A DNA stretch of 64,000 nucleotides from the NCBI RefSeq assembly GCF_000420945.1, contig NZ_ATVX01000001.1:248001-312000 (forward strand), read 5' to 3'. The position numbers and the translations under genes were made by a program. Of this stretch, positions 24,172 to 34,619 are shown piece after piece. A model generated the notes under the pieces. The model had not been told where the DNA came from, searched no databases, and was given only the letters and a program-made list of their open reading frames with translations. How positions within the stretch are numbered: position 1 is the first letter of the stretch; every line of letters starts with the position of its first letter. This DNA is from Butyrivibrio sp. VCB2006. GTDB taxonomy: Bacteria; Bacillota; Clostridia; Lachnospirales; Lachnospiraceae.

Positions 24172-25374
24172 ATGAGTCTAAAGGACGGACTTAATAAAAA
24201 TAACTTCAAACGTGGAATTGTCTTTGCTTCCAAGGTTGGTGACTTTGTAGAAAACAGAATTGGTAAGGCTATAGAAGAGAGTTCTTTTAAGGCCCCGGAC
24301 CTTCCCGAAAGACCTGAGAAGATGACCTGGTATAAGGTGCCCCTTGAAAAAGGTCTTTCAGGAGATGGCTCTGAGTACCATATTTACGTGAAACTAGCCG
24401 ATCCGGACAAACTGTGCGTGTTCCTGTCCGGAGGTGGTGTTGCCTACAACGAATATACAGCGGCAAGACCTGTAACAGGCGGCAAAGTTGCTGCAGGTCT
24501 TCCCAATTACTATTGGAATAACCTGCGCCCATTTACTCAGATAATGAATATCAATGTGGGAATTACAGATATTATCACAGACAAGAATCCTTTCAGGGAT
24601 TGGGGTTTTGTTGTAATTACCTATGCTACAGGGGATTTCCATGTAGGTAATAATGATTATCCTTATGTAGGTGAGGATGGCCAGAACAACATTCTTCATT
24701 TTCATGGATATGTGAATTTTCTTGAGAGTATGAAGATTGCCAAATCTCTTTTTCCAAATCCAAGTACACTCCTGATAGCTGGTAATTCCGCCGGAGCCTT
24801 TGCAGTTCCTGCTCTTGCAGGTGAGATAGTTGATGACTATTATCCAAAAGCTAGGAATATTACGCTGTTTTCTGACAGTGGGCAGCTTTTGTACAAGAAC
24901 TGGAGGAAGACTGCCAAGAATATCTGGATGACCAAGGAGGCCACCTGGAAAGCAATTCACACCGAGAATATTACGTTGGACTGGTACAAGGCTCTTTATG
25001 CCAAGTATGGTGACAGGTTCAGATATTTATACTCCAGCTCTATCTACGATTATCTTCTGAGCGCTTATTACAACGATATTATCAACAAGAAGTACAAGAC
25101 TGATCAGGATGTTCAGCTTGAATACTACAAGCAGCTTCAGGAAATGGTAAAAGAGCTAAAGGAGATCACACCAAAGTTTGGAATGTTCATAGACGACTGG
25201 AAGATACCGCTTATTACCATGGGCGGAACAGTGCATACCAGTGTCCGTGAGCCGCATTTTCTTTTGTTTACTGAAAACGGAATAACCATGGCTAAGTGGC
25301 TTATAGACGCCTGTGAAGGCAAGGTCTACGATGTGGGAATGGACCTTTTAAAGGACGAAAAAAAAGACCGCTGA
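24172..25374 (+). CDS. Pectinacetylesterase-like serine hydrolase
   Basis: A 400-residue alpha/beta-hydrolase-type protein of the pectinacetylesterase/Notum kind. It has LCVFLSGGGVAYNE (oxyanion region, near 82-95), GDFHVGNNDYPY, and the nucleophile elbow IAGNSAGAFAVP (Ser near residue 205). A C-terminal histidine follows in MGGTVHTSVREPHF. It has no signal peptide, unlike secreted plant-wall esterases, so it probably removes acyl groups inside the cell or works on a biosynthetic intermediate. It is the last gene of the operon with an acyltransferase, which hints at an acyl addition and removal cycle. Family call is by motif. Confidence 0.72.
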   Translation: MSLKDGLNKNNFKRGIVFASKVGDFVENRIGKAIEESSFKAPDLPERPEKMTWYKVPLEKGLSGDGSEYHIYVKLADPDKLCVFLSGGGVAYNEYTAARPVTGGKVAAGLPNYYWNNLRPFTQIMNINVGITDIITDKNPFRDWGFVVITYATGDFHVGNNDYPYVGEDGQNNILHFHGYVNFLESMKIAKSLFPNPSTLLIAGNSAGAFAVPALAGEIVDDYYPKARNITLFSDSGQLLYKNWRKTAKNIWMTKEATWKAIHTENITLDWYKALYAKYGDRFRYLYSSSIYDYLLSAYYNDIINKKYKTDQDVQLEYYKQLQEMVKELKEITPKFGMFIDDWKIPLITMGGTVHTSVREPHFLLFTENGITMAKWLIDACEGKVYDVGMDLLKDEKKDR

Positions 25375-25386
25375 TCATAGCGGTCT
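25365..25386 (-). terminator. Intrinsic terminator for the small minus-strand gene
   Basis: AGACCGCT / AGCGGTCT stem with a 6-base loop. On the minus strand it is followed by a run of eight T, so it fits termination of the gene at 25413-25583. It overlaps the last codons of the convergent esterase gene. Confidence 0.8.
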
Positions 25387-25412
25387 GATAGTTCAACTAG
25401 TGATTGTAGAAA

Positions 25413-25583
25413 TCAATCTACAAAGCATTCTTCAATTTGAGATTCATACTCACTACGAAGCTCTTCCGGAATATCGTACTCGTCCAATGCCTCAGCTACT
25501 GACCAGTGTTCATTGGCCATGGAGCGAAGGATGTTGCGAATAACACTTGAATCAAGCGCCTCAATATCAGCAACATTACTCAT
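25413..25583 (-). CDS. Small acidic protein, 56 aa
   Basis: An ORF of 56 residues starting MSNVADIEALDSSVIR and ending EECFVD. It is strongly acidic and predicted helical, with the central stretch LRSMANEHWSVAEALDEY. AGGAGGG sits at ideal distance from the ATG at 25583, and an intrinsic terminator (25365-25386) follows, so this is a complete single-gene transcription unit. The family is not known to me. Length, acidity and its own promoter region with a palindrome (25636-25653) would suit a small regulator or antitoxin-like protein; this is speculation. Confidence 0.7.
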   Translation of the reverse strand: MSNVADIEALDSSVIRNILRSMANEHWSVAEALDEYDIPEELRSEYESQIEECFVD

Positions 25584-25635
25584 AATCTACACCCTCCTCA
25601 TACAACAATACATACGAAATAAAAATCATTTCTTA

Positions 25636-25653
25636 ACTACAATATATTGTAGT
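25636..25653. promoter_or_regulatory. Perfect 18-bp palindrome, candidate operator
   Basis: ACTACAATATATTGTAGT is its own reverse complement. It lies between the divergent genes 25413-25583 (minus) and 25736-26968 (plus). A consensus TTGACA is at 25677-25682 for the plus-strand gene, though its -10 spacing is poor. A repressor site is plausible. Confidence 0.4.
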
Positions 25654-25735
25654 ACAAAAATAAATAGATACAAGTATTGACATTTATATTGAAATAATTT
25701 TTGTAAAATATGCACAGAAAATGAGAGGGAATTTC

Positions 25736-26968
25736 ATGCATATAACAACAATTGCTCTGATAATATCTATACTGGGTCTAATTACATCCTTTGGCTTTGT
25801 GGGACTAATTCCCTCTGTTTTTGCCTTTGTTCTGAATATTCTCAACTTAAAGGATGAGAAATCTATAATGACTGTCAGGTCGCTGGCAATCTCTTTTGTC
25901 GGAATACTGCTCCCAATAGTTATGTATCTGAATACCTATGGACTTAAGCTGCCCTATGATAAGCCCCAGGGGCTTAGTACGCTTACCCAGATCATCTATG
26001 ATAATTACACCAAGCTTGGCTTCGATATGAGCGGAATGGTAAAGAACAATGATGATGATTTTATGATGACCACGGTTGATAATTCTGATGGAATGTATTA
26101 TGTGGCAGATGGTGTTGTTGCGTCTGATGACGGAATTAGTATAGAGGATAAATACGAAGACTGGAGTCCTGCCGGAGATGACGGAACTTTAAATGGGAAT
26201 ACGGATACTAATGCGCTGGATCAGGAAGGAAGCGGACAGAGTGATTTTGGCGATAAGAACGGAAAAGAGGCTTCTGAGAAAATAGCACTTGAACTTGGCC
26301 AGGACAGCATCTTTGAGAGTATAGACAGTTTGGACGAGGGTAAGAATAGTGGCTACGGCGCAAGCAAAAAAGCTGCGTCAGACGATAATATGCCATCCTA
26401 CGGCGGCCTTCCTATAGGCACACTTATTTTGGGACAGTACTTCAGAGAAGACGATCACAACTGTAATCCGGTGCTGGTTCTTCAGAATGAGACAGGGAAA
26501 GACTGCAGGTTTGAATGTCTTTTTACAGCAAGAGATGAAGATGGAAATGAGCTTGCAACGTCAAATAAGACAGTGGAAGTTGTTAAAAACGGCGAGAAAT
26601 TCGTGTTTGAAGGAAGATTTGATAAGAAGGAGCTTGGAAGCGTGCTTCCGGCTATGTATGAGTTCTTGATTTCCAAGAGGGAACCTTACGAAGAAAATCT
26701 ATATGACGATGTGGCGGTACTTGGGGAAATCGTAGAAAATTCAGCCTTTGTTACTGCTATGAATACCAGCAATAAAAAGGCTAAAGTAGATGCTTACGTG
26801 CTATTTTTTGATGGGGAAGAGCTTGTGGACTGCATTTGGATGATACCTCAGAATTCAGGAGAGGTATGCATCGAACCCGGAAGTAGTGCAGCCATAAAAG
26901 GAGATGCCTACTACAAGTTTGACAGGATTGAAACCTATTATACTGCCTATGAAGCAGTGGGGGAGTAA
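25736..26968 (+). CDS. Hypothetical membrane-anchored protein, 410 aa
   Basis: Two N-terminal hydrophobic segments (residues 3-25 and about 45-65, with the loop NILNLKDEKS) resemble the DUF4190-type membrane hairpin. A long acidic Gly/Ser/Asp-rich linker (about 100-215) follows, then a C-terminal beta-sandwich-like domain (VLVLQNETGKDCRFECLF onward) with alternating strands. It has no catalytic motif that I know. The outer domain may bind a ligand or another wall protein. ATG 25736 follows AGAGGGA; an in-frame ATG at 25721 lies on top of that site. Confidence 0.65.
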   Translation: MHITTIALIISILGLITSFGFVGLIPSVFAFVLNILNLKDEKSIMTVRSLAISFVGILLPIVMYLNTYGLKLPYDKPQGLSTLTQIIYDNYTKLGFDMSGMVKNNDDDFMMTTVDNSDGMYYVADGVVASDDGISIEDKYEDWSPAGDDGTLNGNTDTNALDQEGSGQSDFGDKNGKEASEKIALELGQDSIFESIDSLDEGKNSGYGASKKAASDDNMPSYGGLPIGTLILGQYFREDDHNCNPVLVLQNETGKDCRFECLFTARDEDGNELATSNKTVEVVKNGEKFVFEGRFDKKELGSVLPAMYEFLISKREPYEENLYDDVAVLGEIVENSAFVTAMNTSNKKAKVDAYVLFFDGEELVDCIWMIPQNSGEVCIEPGSSAAIKGDAYYKFDRIETYYTAYEAVGE

Positions 26969-27006
26969 GGGGGATTACTTACCGGAGTTACTAGTTGCGT
27001 AGTTGC

Positions 27007-27306
27007 TTACTGCGGAGTGTCAGGTTTTCCGCTTTCGATCATCATGTCAATTGCTTCAAGGGCAACTTCGTAGATAGAAGCCATATCTTTTGCCCCTTCA
27101 TCGTCTTTACTTGCAAGCTTTCTGTACTGATTGTGGAAATAGATTCGAGACTGCTCGATTGTCTGCTTTGTTATAACATGACCATTACAAAAGATACTGC
27201 CGGTGTCAGGATTGTACTTGCCTGCAGTGTACTTGGCTTTCTGGGCATCACCCATTCCCATTGATTTTGCAAGTGAATGAATAAGGTCTTCTCTTCCTAA
27301 TGACAT
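27007..27306 (-). CDS. Hypothetical protein, 99 aa
   Basis: A soluble helical protein starting MSLGREDLIHSLAKSMGMG. It has a small central element (GKYNPDTGSIFCNGHVITK) and two long C-terminal helices. The ATG at 27306 has AGGAGA at good spacing; the longer reading frame upstream to 27435 is AT-rich and not credible. It is convergent with the 25736 gene and divergent from the carboxylesterase gene. No family recognised. Confidence 0.7.
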   Translation of the reverse strand: MSLGREDLIHSLAKSMGMGDAQKAKYTAGKYNPDTGSIFCNGHVITKQTIEQSRIYFHNQYRKLASKDDEGAKDMASIYEVALEAIDMMIESGKPDTPQ

Positions 27307-27493
27307 AATAGTCTCCTTTTGTAGAATTGATGGCTGTATCCTAATAACATTATATACCAAACATAGATAAATGGTTAGACGATTATTATATTGATAATTG
27401 ACATAAGTATGATAATAAAATATAATTGCATACAATCAATGTCAAAAATATAAGTTTTACGGATATTCGAATAATACACGGAGGTAATGAAAG

Positions 27494-29392
27494 ATGATAG
27501 GATACTATATCTGCGTAATACTCATTGGAATTATATACATTGCAGTTCTTGAGCTTTCCAAGAATGTTATTGCAGGCTGGATTATTGGCATTCTGGCTAC
27601 GATAGCAATGCTTGTTTACAGAAGTCTGTTTTACAAAAAGGGAAGCGGTGCAAAAAGAACAATAATTGCCTTTTTGGTATTTGCAGCAGTGCTGGTTCTA
27701 AACTACATACTGACTCAACCTCCTGTAAAAAGAACTCCTGCTGTCGATAATAAGAATCCCGATGTGACTGAAGTTGTGACAATTCCACAGGGACAGCTTA
27801 CCGGAGTATATAACAAGGACCATACTGCGAAGGTGTACGCCGGAATTCCATATGCCAAGGCTCCTGTTGGTGAACTTAGGTATAAAGAGCCTCAGGCCCC
27901 CGAAGGCTGGGATGGAGTAAGGACATTTGATCATTTTGGACCAAGGGCCATGCAGACAAGTGGGTCAATATTTGTAGATTCACTTTCCCATATTCTTGGC
28001 TGGCACGACTATCAGATTAAGTTTGGTGATGAATATGTTGAGGAAACAAGTGAAGACTGCCTGTATATCAATGTCTTTACACCTGCAGATGCCAGAATAA
28101 ACACAAACTCTTTATCCGGGACGAGTGATAATAATGATTCCGATGATGAACTTCTTCCTGTAATTTTCTATGTACATGGTGGATCCCTTACAACAGGTCA
28201 GTCTTCATATACAGAGTACAGGGGTGAAGATTTAGCCCAAAAAGGAGTAGTGTTTGTAAACTTTGCTTACAGACTGGGTGTCTTTGGATACTATGCAGCC
28301 GATGATCTTAAGGCAGAGTCTCCAAACGGCACAACAGGTAACTATGGCCTTCTTGACCAGATTGCAGCCCTTCAGTGGGTTTACGATAATATCGAATACT
28401 TTGGCGGAGACAAGAATAAGATTACAATTGCAGGGGAATCAGCAGGCTCATCCAGTGTGAATGCACTTTGTGTGTCACCTCTGACTAAGGGACTGTTTAG
28501 ATATGCCATTGCAGAGTCTAGTGGTATTGTGGCAAAAGAGCCATTTCATACCTTTAGATATTATGAAGATGCGATAGAGACCGGTGGTAAGGTAAGGGAA
28601 GAGTTTGGAGTGTCTTCCTCAGAAGAACTTCGAAGCATTCCTGCATCGGAACTTGTTAAGACCAAAACTCAGAATTCATCCATGACAGTGGATGGTTATG
28701 CCATTGTTGAGCAGCCTTATCTTACATATGAAAAGGGTGAGAATCATGAGCAGGCCCTTCTTAATGGATTTAACGTAAAAGAGTCGGATGCATTTCTTTT
28801 GAACACTAAGGCAACTAATGAAAATTATGAAGAGCTGCTTGCGGATAATATGGGAGAATATGCCCATGAAATGGCTTCTGTAGTTCCTCCGACACTTCCT
28901 CAAAGAGATCAGCACTTTATAGTTGACGCTTTGGGAGAAGCAAAGGGCGCTCTGAATGTGGCCTATAGTGCCATGTGGTTTAGCTATTCCCACTATGTAT
29001 GGAATAACTACATGATTCAGCAGAATAGGCCCGCCTACGAGTACTATTTCACCAAGACCAATAACCTTTTGTCCAATTATCATGCAGGAGAGCTTCCCTA
29101 TGCCTATGGCAATCTGTGGAGACATCCGGGGCTTTACGACGAGGAAGATTACAAGCTTTCAGAGATTATGCAGAGCTACTGGGTAAACTTTGCGTATACA
29201 GGAGATCCTAACGGATTTCTTATAAATGCCGACGGCAGCAAATCCACGGAACTTCTTCCTGCCTGGGAAAAGAGATCTGCAACCCAGGATAAACTGCTTC
29301 AGCTTGATACGACTATTCGGATGATTGATGATCCTAACATGGAGATATATAAGGTTATAGATAAGTATATGGATAGCAGAGTTGTAGAATAA
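27494..29392 (+). CDS. Membrane-anchored type-B carboxylesterase
   Basis: A 632-residue protein with three N-terminal hydrophobic segments (residues 3-22, 26-45 and 56-73) that place an extracellular carboxylesterase domain from about residue 90 to 620. Catalytic features are GESAGS (IAGESAGSSSV, nucleophile Ser), the oxyanion FYVHGGSLTTG, the EDCLYINVFTP signature, and the His of NYHAGELPYAYG. Substrates could be esterified plant cell-wall or lipid compounds; it is not specific enough to call a feruloyl esterase. The membrane anchor rather than a cleaved signal is unusual. It ends in a terminator at 29474-29512. Confidence 0.85.
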   Translation: MIGYYICVILIGIIYIAVLELSKNVIAGWIIGILATIAMLVYRSLFYKKGSGAKRTIIAFLVFAAVLVLNYILTQPPVKRTPAVDNKNPDVTEVVTIPQGQLTGVYNKDHTAKVYAGIPYAKAPVGELRYKEPQAPEGWDGVRTFDHFGPRAMQTSGSIFVDSLSHILGWHDYQIKFGDEYVEETSEDCLYINVFTPADARINTNSLSGTSDNNDSDDELLPVIFYVHGGSLTTGQSSYTEYRGEDLAQKGVVFVNFAYRLGVFGYYAADDLKAESPNGTTGNYGLLDQIAALQWVYDNIEYFGGDKNKITIAGESAGSSSVNALCVSPLTKGLFRYAIAESSGIVAKEPFHTFRYYEDAIETGGKVREEFGVSSSEELRSIPASELVKTKTQNSSMTVDGYAIVEQPYLTYEKGENHEQALLNGFNVKESDAFLLNTKATNENYEELLADNMGEYAHEMASVVPPTLPQRDQHFIVDALGEAKGALNVAYSAMWFSYSHYVWNNYMIQQNRPAYEYYFTKTNNLLSNYHAGELPYAYGNLWRHPGLYDEEDYKLSEIMQSYWVNFAYTGDPNGFLINADGSKSTELLPAWEKRSATQDKLLQLDTTIRMIDDPNMEIYKVIDKYMDSRVVE

Positions 29393-29473
29393 ATAATTGT
29401 TGTATCCTTTGAGGGTACTGTCATTTCATACAAAATGAGATGCTCAAATTGTGCACTTGCAACAAAAATTGTG

Positions 29474-29512
29474 AAAAAACGCGGAAACTATTTATAACTT
29501 GTTGCGTTTTTT
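29474..29512 (+). terminator. Intrinsic terminator after the carboxylesterase gene
   Basis: AAAAAACGC pairs exactly with GCGTTTTTT, giving a T-run at the 3' side. It overlaps the -35 of the next promoter. Confidence 0.6.
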
Positions 29513-29530
29513 AGCGCGAAAGCCTATTAT
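29502..29530 (+). promoter_or_regulatory. Promoter of the glp operon
   Basis: TTGCGT (29502-29507) and TATTAT (29525-29530) are spaced by 17 bases. Transcription would begin near 29537, leaving a leader of about 140 bases that contains the attenuator hairpin 29567-29627. Confidence 0.5.
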
Positions 29531-29566
29531 ATTCACATGGAAAAATTATTAATTATGAACCTTAGA

Positions 29567-29627
29567 GATGAGAGCAAAGGGTAAGCAAGAGGGAGGACCT
29601 CTGCTTCCTTTTTGCGCTCATTTTTTT
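29567..29627 (+). promoter_or_regulatory. Leader attenuator of the glp operon, probable GlpP antitermination target
   Basis: A long imperfect hairpin (left arm 29567-29592, GATGAGAGCAAAGGGTAAGC; right arm 29598-29622) is followed by seven T, forming a terminator inside the leader of glpP. GlpP in Bacillus binds leader RNA with glycerol-3-phosphate and lets polymerase pass such a terminator. Its place upstream of glpP-glpK makes an autoregulated attenuator the likely reading. Confidence 0.7.
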
Positions 29628-29676
29628 GTGCAGAGAACTTGACGAGGTACATAGTTATTAAACTTAGCGAGGATAC

Positions 29677-30258
29677 ATGGAGAATCGGGAATTTATAGAT
29701 AAGATTGAACAAAATCCTATAATTGCTGCGGTCAAGGACCATGATGGCCTTAGGACAGCGCTTAAGGAGGATGTGGAAATCATTTTTGTTTTATATGGAG
29801 ATGTGTGTACGATTTCAGATATCGTGGATGAGATTAAGACAGCAGGAAAAGTTGCTATGGTGCACATAGATCTGATCACTGGTCTTAATAATTCAAGAGA
29901 TGTGTGCATTGATTTTATTAAGAACAATACCAAGGCTGATGGAATCATTACAACGAAGAGCAATCTTATTCCTCATGCCAAGGAGCTTGGTCTTAGCACG
30001 GTCCTAAGATACTTTATTCTGGACAGTATGGCTCTTACCAATATAGAGAAGCAGTCCAAGGCATCAGGCGTTAAACCGGACCTTATAGAGTTTCTTCCGG
30101 GTATAGTGATGCCCAAGATGATCAAAAAGATAAATAAAGTCAGCAGAGTTCCAATAATAGCTGGGGGACTTATCTCTGACAAAGAAGATGTTATGAATGC
30201 CTTAGAGGCAGGAGCAATAGCAATTTCCTCTACCAATGAAGATGTTTGGGGATTATAA
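29677..30258 (+). CDS. glpP: Glycerol-3-phosphate-responsive antiterminator GlpP
   Basis: A 193-residue TIM-barrel RNA-binding protein that senses glycerol-3-phosphate and prevents premature termination of glp mRNA. Landmarks are the N-terminal NPIIAAVKD, HIDLITGL (62-69), ADGIITTKSNLI, LRYFILDSMAL, EFLPGIVMPKMI and IIAGGLISDKEDV near the phosphate site. The ATG at 29677 has a GAGG close upstream. It is the first gene after the leader hairpin and is followed by glpK, so it probably controls its own operon. Confidence 0.93.
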   Translation: MENREFIDKIEQNPIIAAVKDHDGLRTALKEDVEIIFVLYGDVCTISDIVDEIKTAGKVAMVHIDLITGLNNSRDVCIDFIKNNTKADGIITTKSNLIPHAKELGLSTVLRYFILDSMALTNIEKQSKASGVKPDLIEFLPGIVMPKMIKKINKVSRVPIIAGGLISDKEDVMNALEAGAIAISSTNEDVWGL

Positions 30259-30303
30259 AACAATCAGAATGAATTAGTCAGATGAGTGTTTAATCATTAG
30301 TAA

Positions 30304-31821
<1,518 letters not shown>

Positions 31822-31900
31822 ATCTAAGTTGTATCAGAAGAAATACAGATAAGTCATAAATATATAGGGATATATAGGATAAGAGAAAGAGGAGATTATT

Positions 31901-33340
31901 ATGTTTGACGTAATTGTAATTGGTGCCGGCGTATCCGGAAGTGCGATTGCAAGACAGCTTTCACGCTACAACGCAAGCGTATGCGTACTTGAGAAATGTG
32001 AAGATGTCTGCGAAGGAACATCCAAGGCAAACTCAGCCATTGTTCATGCTGGATTTGATGCTGATGAAGGCTCACTTATGGCTAAGCTTAATGTAAAGGG
32101 CAATGAGATGATGGATGATCTCGCAAGAGATCTTGATATTCCATTTAAGAGAAATGGTTCAATGGTTGTCTGCATCCACAAGGAAGAACTTGATGGCCTT
32201 AAGGTTCTCTATGAAAGAGGCGTAAAAAACGGTGTTAAAGGCCTCAAGATCTTAAGTAGAGAAGAAGCTCTTGAGATGGAGCCAAATCTTTCAGACAACG
32301 TAGAAGGCGCTTTATATGCTCCAACAGGCGGAATCATCTGCCCATTTGAGCTTACTATCGCTATGGCAGAAAATGCCAATGTAAACGGCGTAGAATTCAG
32401 ATTTAACACAAGAGTTGAGGATATCAAGAAGGGCGAGGATGGACTTTGGCACCTTCGCACCAACAATGGTGAATACAAGGCTAGATATGTTGTTAACGCA
32501 GCAGGTGTTTACGCTGACAAGATCCACAACATGGTAAGTGCTGACAAGATGCACATTATTGAGAGACGTGGTGACTACTGCCTTCTTGATAAGCAGGTTG
32601 GCGGATATGTGTCACACACTATTTTTCCACAGCCTACTAAGTTCGGTAAGGGCGTTCTGGTAACACCTACTGTACATGGAAACCTCCTTGTAGGACCTAC
32701 AGCTATTGATATTGAGAATAAAGAGGGCACAGCCACAACAGCTGCAGGAATCGATGAACTTCAGGCTAAGGCTTCTGAGAATGTCAGAAACCTTCCAATG
32801 AGAAATGTAATTACTTCTTTTGCAGGACTCCGTGCTCATCTTGAGAGACATGAGTTTGTAATCGAAGAAGTTAAGGATGCACCTTGCTTTATCGATGTAG
32901 CCGGAATCGAGTCTCCAGGCCTTTCTGCTTCACCTGCAATCGGTGAGATGGTTGGCGATATGCTTAAAGAGAAGATGAACCTTACCGAGAAAGAGAACTG
33001 GATCGGAACAAGAAAGGGCATCACAAGAACAGAAGGTCTTTCTGTAGAAGAGATGAACAAGCTGATAAAAGAAAATCCAGCTTACGGAACCATCGTTTGC
33101 AGATGCGAATCTATCACAGAGGGTGAAATCCTTGATGCTATTCACAGACCTCTCGGCGCAAGATCCCTCGACGGTGTTAAGCGCAGAACCCGTGCAGGAA
33201 TGGGTAGATGCCAGGCAGGCTTCTGCTCACCAAGAACTATGGAAATCCTTAACCGCGAGCTTGGACTTTCCTATGAAGAGATAACCAAGTCAGGCGGCAA
33301 ATCAAATATTGTAATAGAGAGAACCAAAGGGGAGGTATAA
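31901..33340 (+). CDS. glpA: FAD-dependent glycerol-3-phosphate dehydrogenase (GlpA-like) with C-terminal BFD-like domain
   Basis: A 479-residue flavoprotein oxidising glycerol-3-phosphate to dihydroxyacetone phosphate. The dinucleotide fold GAGVSGSAIARQL is at residues 7-19, DAO-type core stretches include SKANSAIVHAGFD, and VVNAAGVYAD follows. The C-terminal [2Fe-2S] BFD-like domain has CRCESITEGEI with C-x-C, then MGRCQAGFC. It lies in the order glpK, this gene, a second FAD oxidoreductase, DUF1667. This is the Firmicutes version of the anaerobic GlpABC complex, with the last small protein replacing GlpC. Confidence 0.88.
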   Translation: MFDVIVIGAGVSGSAIARQLSRYNASVCVLEKCEDVCEGTSKANSAIVHAGFDADEGSLMAKLNVKGNEMMDDLARDLDIPFKRNGSMVVCIHKEELDGLKVLYERGVKNGVKGLKILSREEALEMEPNLSDNVEGALYAPTGGIICPFELTIAMAENANVNGVEFRFNTRVEDIKKGEDGLWHLRTNNGEYKARYVVNAAGVYADKIHNMVSADKMHIIERRGDYCLLDKQVGGYVSHTIFPQPTKFGKGVLVTPTVHGNLLVGPTAIDIENKEGTATTAAGIDELQAKASENVRNLPMRNVITSFAGLRAHLERHEFVIEEVKDAPCFIDVAGIESPGLSASPAIGEMVGDMLKEKMNLTEKENWIGTRKGITRTEGLSVEEMNKLIKENPAYGTIVCRCESITEGEILDAIHRPLGARSLDGVKRRTRAGMGRCQAGFCSPRTMEILNRELGLSYEEITKSGGKSNIVIERTKGEV

Positions 33341-33345
33341 AGGAC

Positions 33346-34614
33346 ATGAAGACATACGATATAGTTATAGTTGGTGGTGGTCCTGCAGGCCTCGCAGCAG
33401 CAGTAGCTGCCAAGGAAGCCGGAAATGACAGCATCCTTATCCTTGAAAGAGATCACGAACTGGGCGGAATCCTGAATCAGTGTATTCACAATGGTTTTGG
33501 ACTTCACACCTTCAAAGAAGAACTTACAGGCCCTGAATATGCATACAGATTTATCAAGCAGGTTCTGGACCTTGGAATTGAATACAAGCTTAATACAATG
33601 GTAATGGACATTGCTGAGGATAAGACAGTAACAGCCATGAACAGAGAAGACGGAATGTTCCAGATTCCGGCTAAGGCTGTAATCCTTGCTATGGGCTGCA
33701 GAGAAAGGCCTCGTGGAGCTCTGAACATTCCTGGTTACAGACCTGCCGGTATTTTCTCAGCAGGTACAGCACAGAGACTTGTTAATATCGAAGGTTATAT
33801 GCCCGGAAGAGAGGTAGTTATCCTCGGATCCGGTGATATCGGACTTATCATGGCACGCCGTATGACACTGGAAGGCGCTAAGGTTAAGGTTGTAGCAGAG
33901 CTTATGCCTTATTCGGGCGGACTTAAGAGAAACATTGTTCAGTGCCTTGATGACTATGGAATTCCTCTTAAGCTCTCACACACAGTTGTTGATATTGAGG
34001 GAAAAGAGCATGTGACAGCAGTTACTATCGCTGAGGTTGGCCCTGACAGAAAGCCAATCCCAGGAACAGAGGAAAGATACACCTGCGATACACTTCTTCT
34101 TTCCTGCGGACTTATTCCTGAGAACGAGCTGTCTAGAGCAGCTGGAGTTACTATGAGTCCTATTACTTCAGGCCCGGTTGTTAATGAGTCCCTTGAGACT
34201 AACATCCCTGGAGTGTTTGCATGTGGTAACGTTCTTCATGTTCATGACCTTGTTGACTATGTTTCTGAAGAAGCAAAGAGAGCAGGCCAAAACGCTGTTA
34301 AATACATAAATGATGGCTGCAAGGAAGCTGGTAATAGCGAGATAATCGAGGTTACTGCTACTGATGGAGCAAGATATACAGTTCCAAGCACCATTAACGT
34401 AGATAGAATGGATGATCTTTTAACAGTAAGATTCCGTGTTGGTGATGTTTACAAGAATTCTTTTGTCAGCGTTTACTTTGATGACGAGAGAGTAATGCAC
34501 AACCAGAAGAGAATCCTTGCTCCGGGCGAAATGGAGCAGATCGTACTTCGTAAGAGCCAGCTTCAGGAGAAGGCAGGACTTAAGAAGATTACTGTTAAGA
34601 TTGAGAAGGAGTGA
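33346..34614 (+). CDS. FAD-dependent oxidoreductase of the glp operon
   Basis: A 422-residue pyridine nucleotide-disulphide-type flavoprotein. It has the FAD-binding GGGPAGLAAAVAAKEAG (8-24), GGILNQCIHNGFG with a cysteine, AMGCRERPRGA, a second dinucleotide fold (VILGSGDIGLIMARRM) and FACGNVLHVHDLVDYV. It has no disulphide active site. It starts five bases after glpA and overlaps the next gene region, so the three are one complex or pathway. It probably links glycerol-3-phosphate oxidation to NAD(P) or a membrane acceptor. Often annotated as sarcosine-oxidase-alpha-like. Confidence 0.88.
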   Translation: MKTYDIVIVGGGPAGLAAAVAAKEAGNDSILILERDHELGGILNQCIHNGFGLHTFKEELTGPEYAYRFIKQVLDLGIEYKLNTMVMDIAEDKTVTAMNREDGMFQIPAKAVILAMGCRERPRGALNIPGYRPAGIFSAGTAQRLVNIEGYMPGREVVILGSGDIGLIMARRMTLEGAKVKVVAELMPYSGGLKRNIVQCLDDYGIPLKLSHTVVDIEGKEHVTAVTIAEVGPDRKPIPGTEERYTCDTLLLSCGLIPENELSRAAGVTMSPITSGPVVNESLETNIPGVFACGNVLHVHDLVDYVSEEAKRAGQNAVKYINDGCKEAGNSEIIEVTATDGARYTVPSTINVDRMDDLLTVRFRVGDVYKNSFVSVYFDDERVMHNQKRILAPGEMEQIVLRKSQLQEKAGLKKITVKIEKE

Positions 34615-34619
34615 TGATC

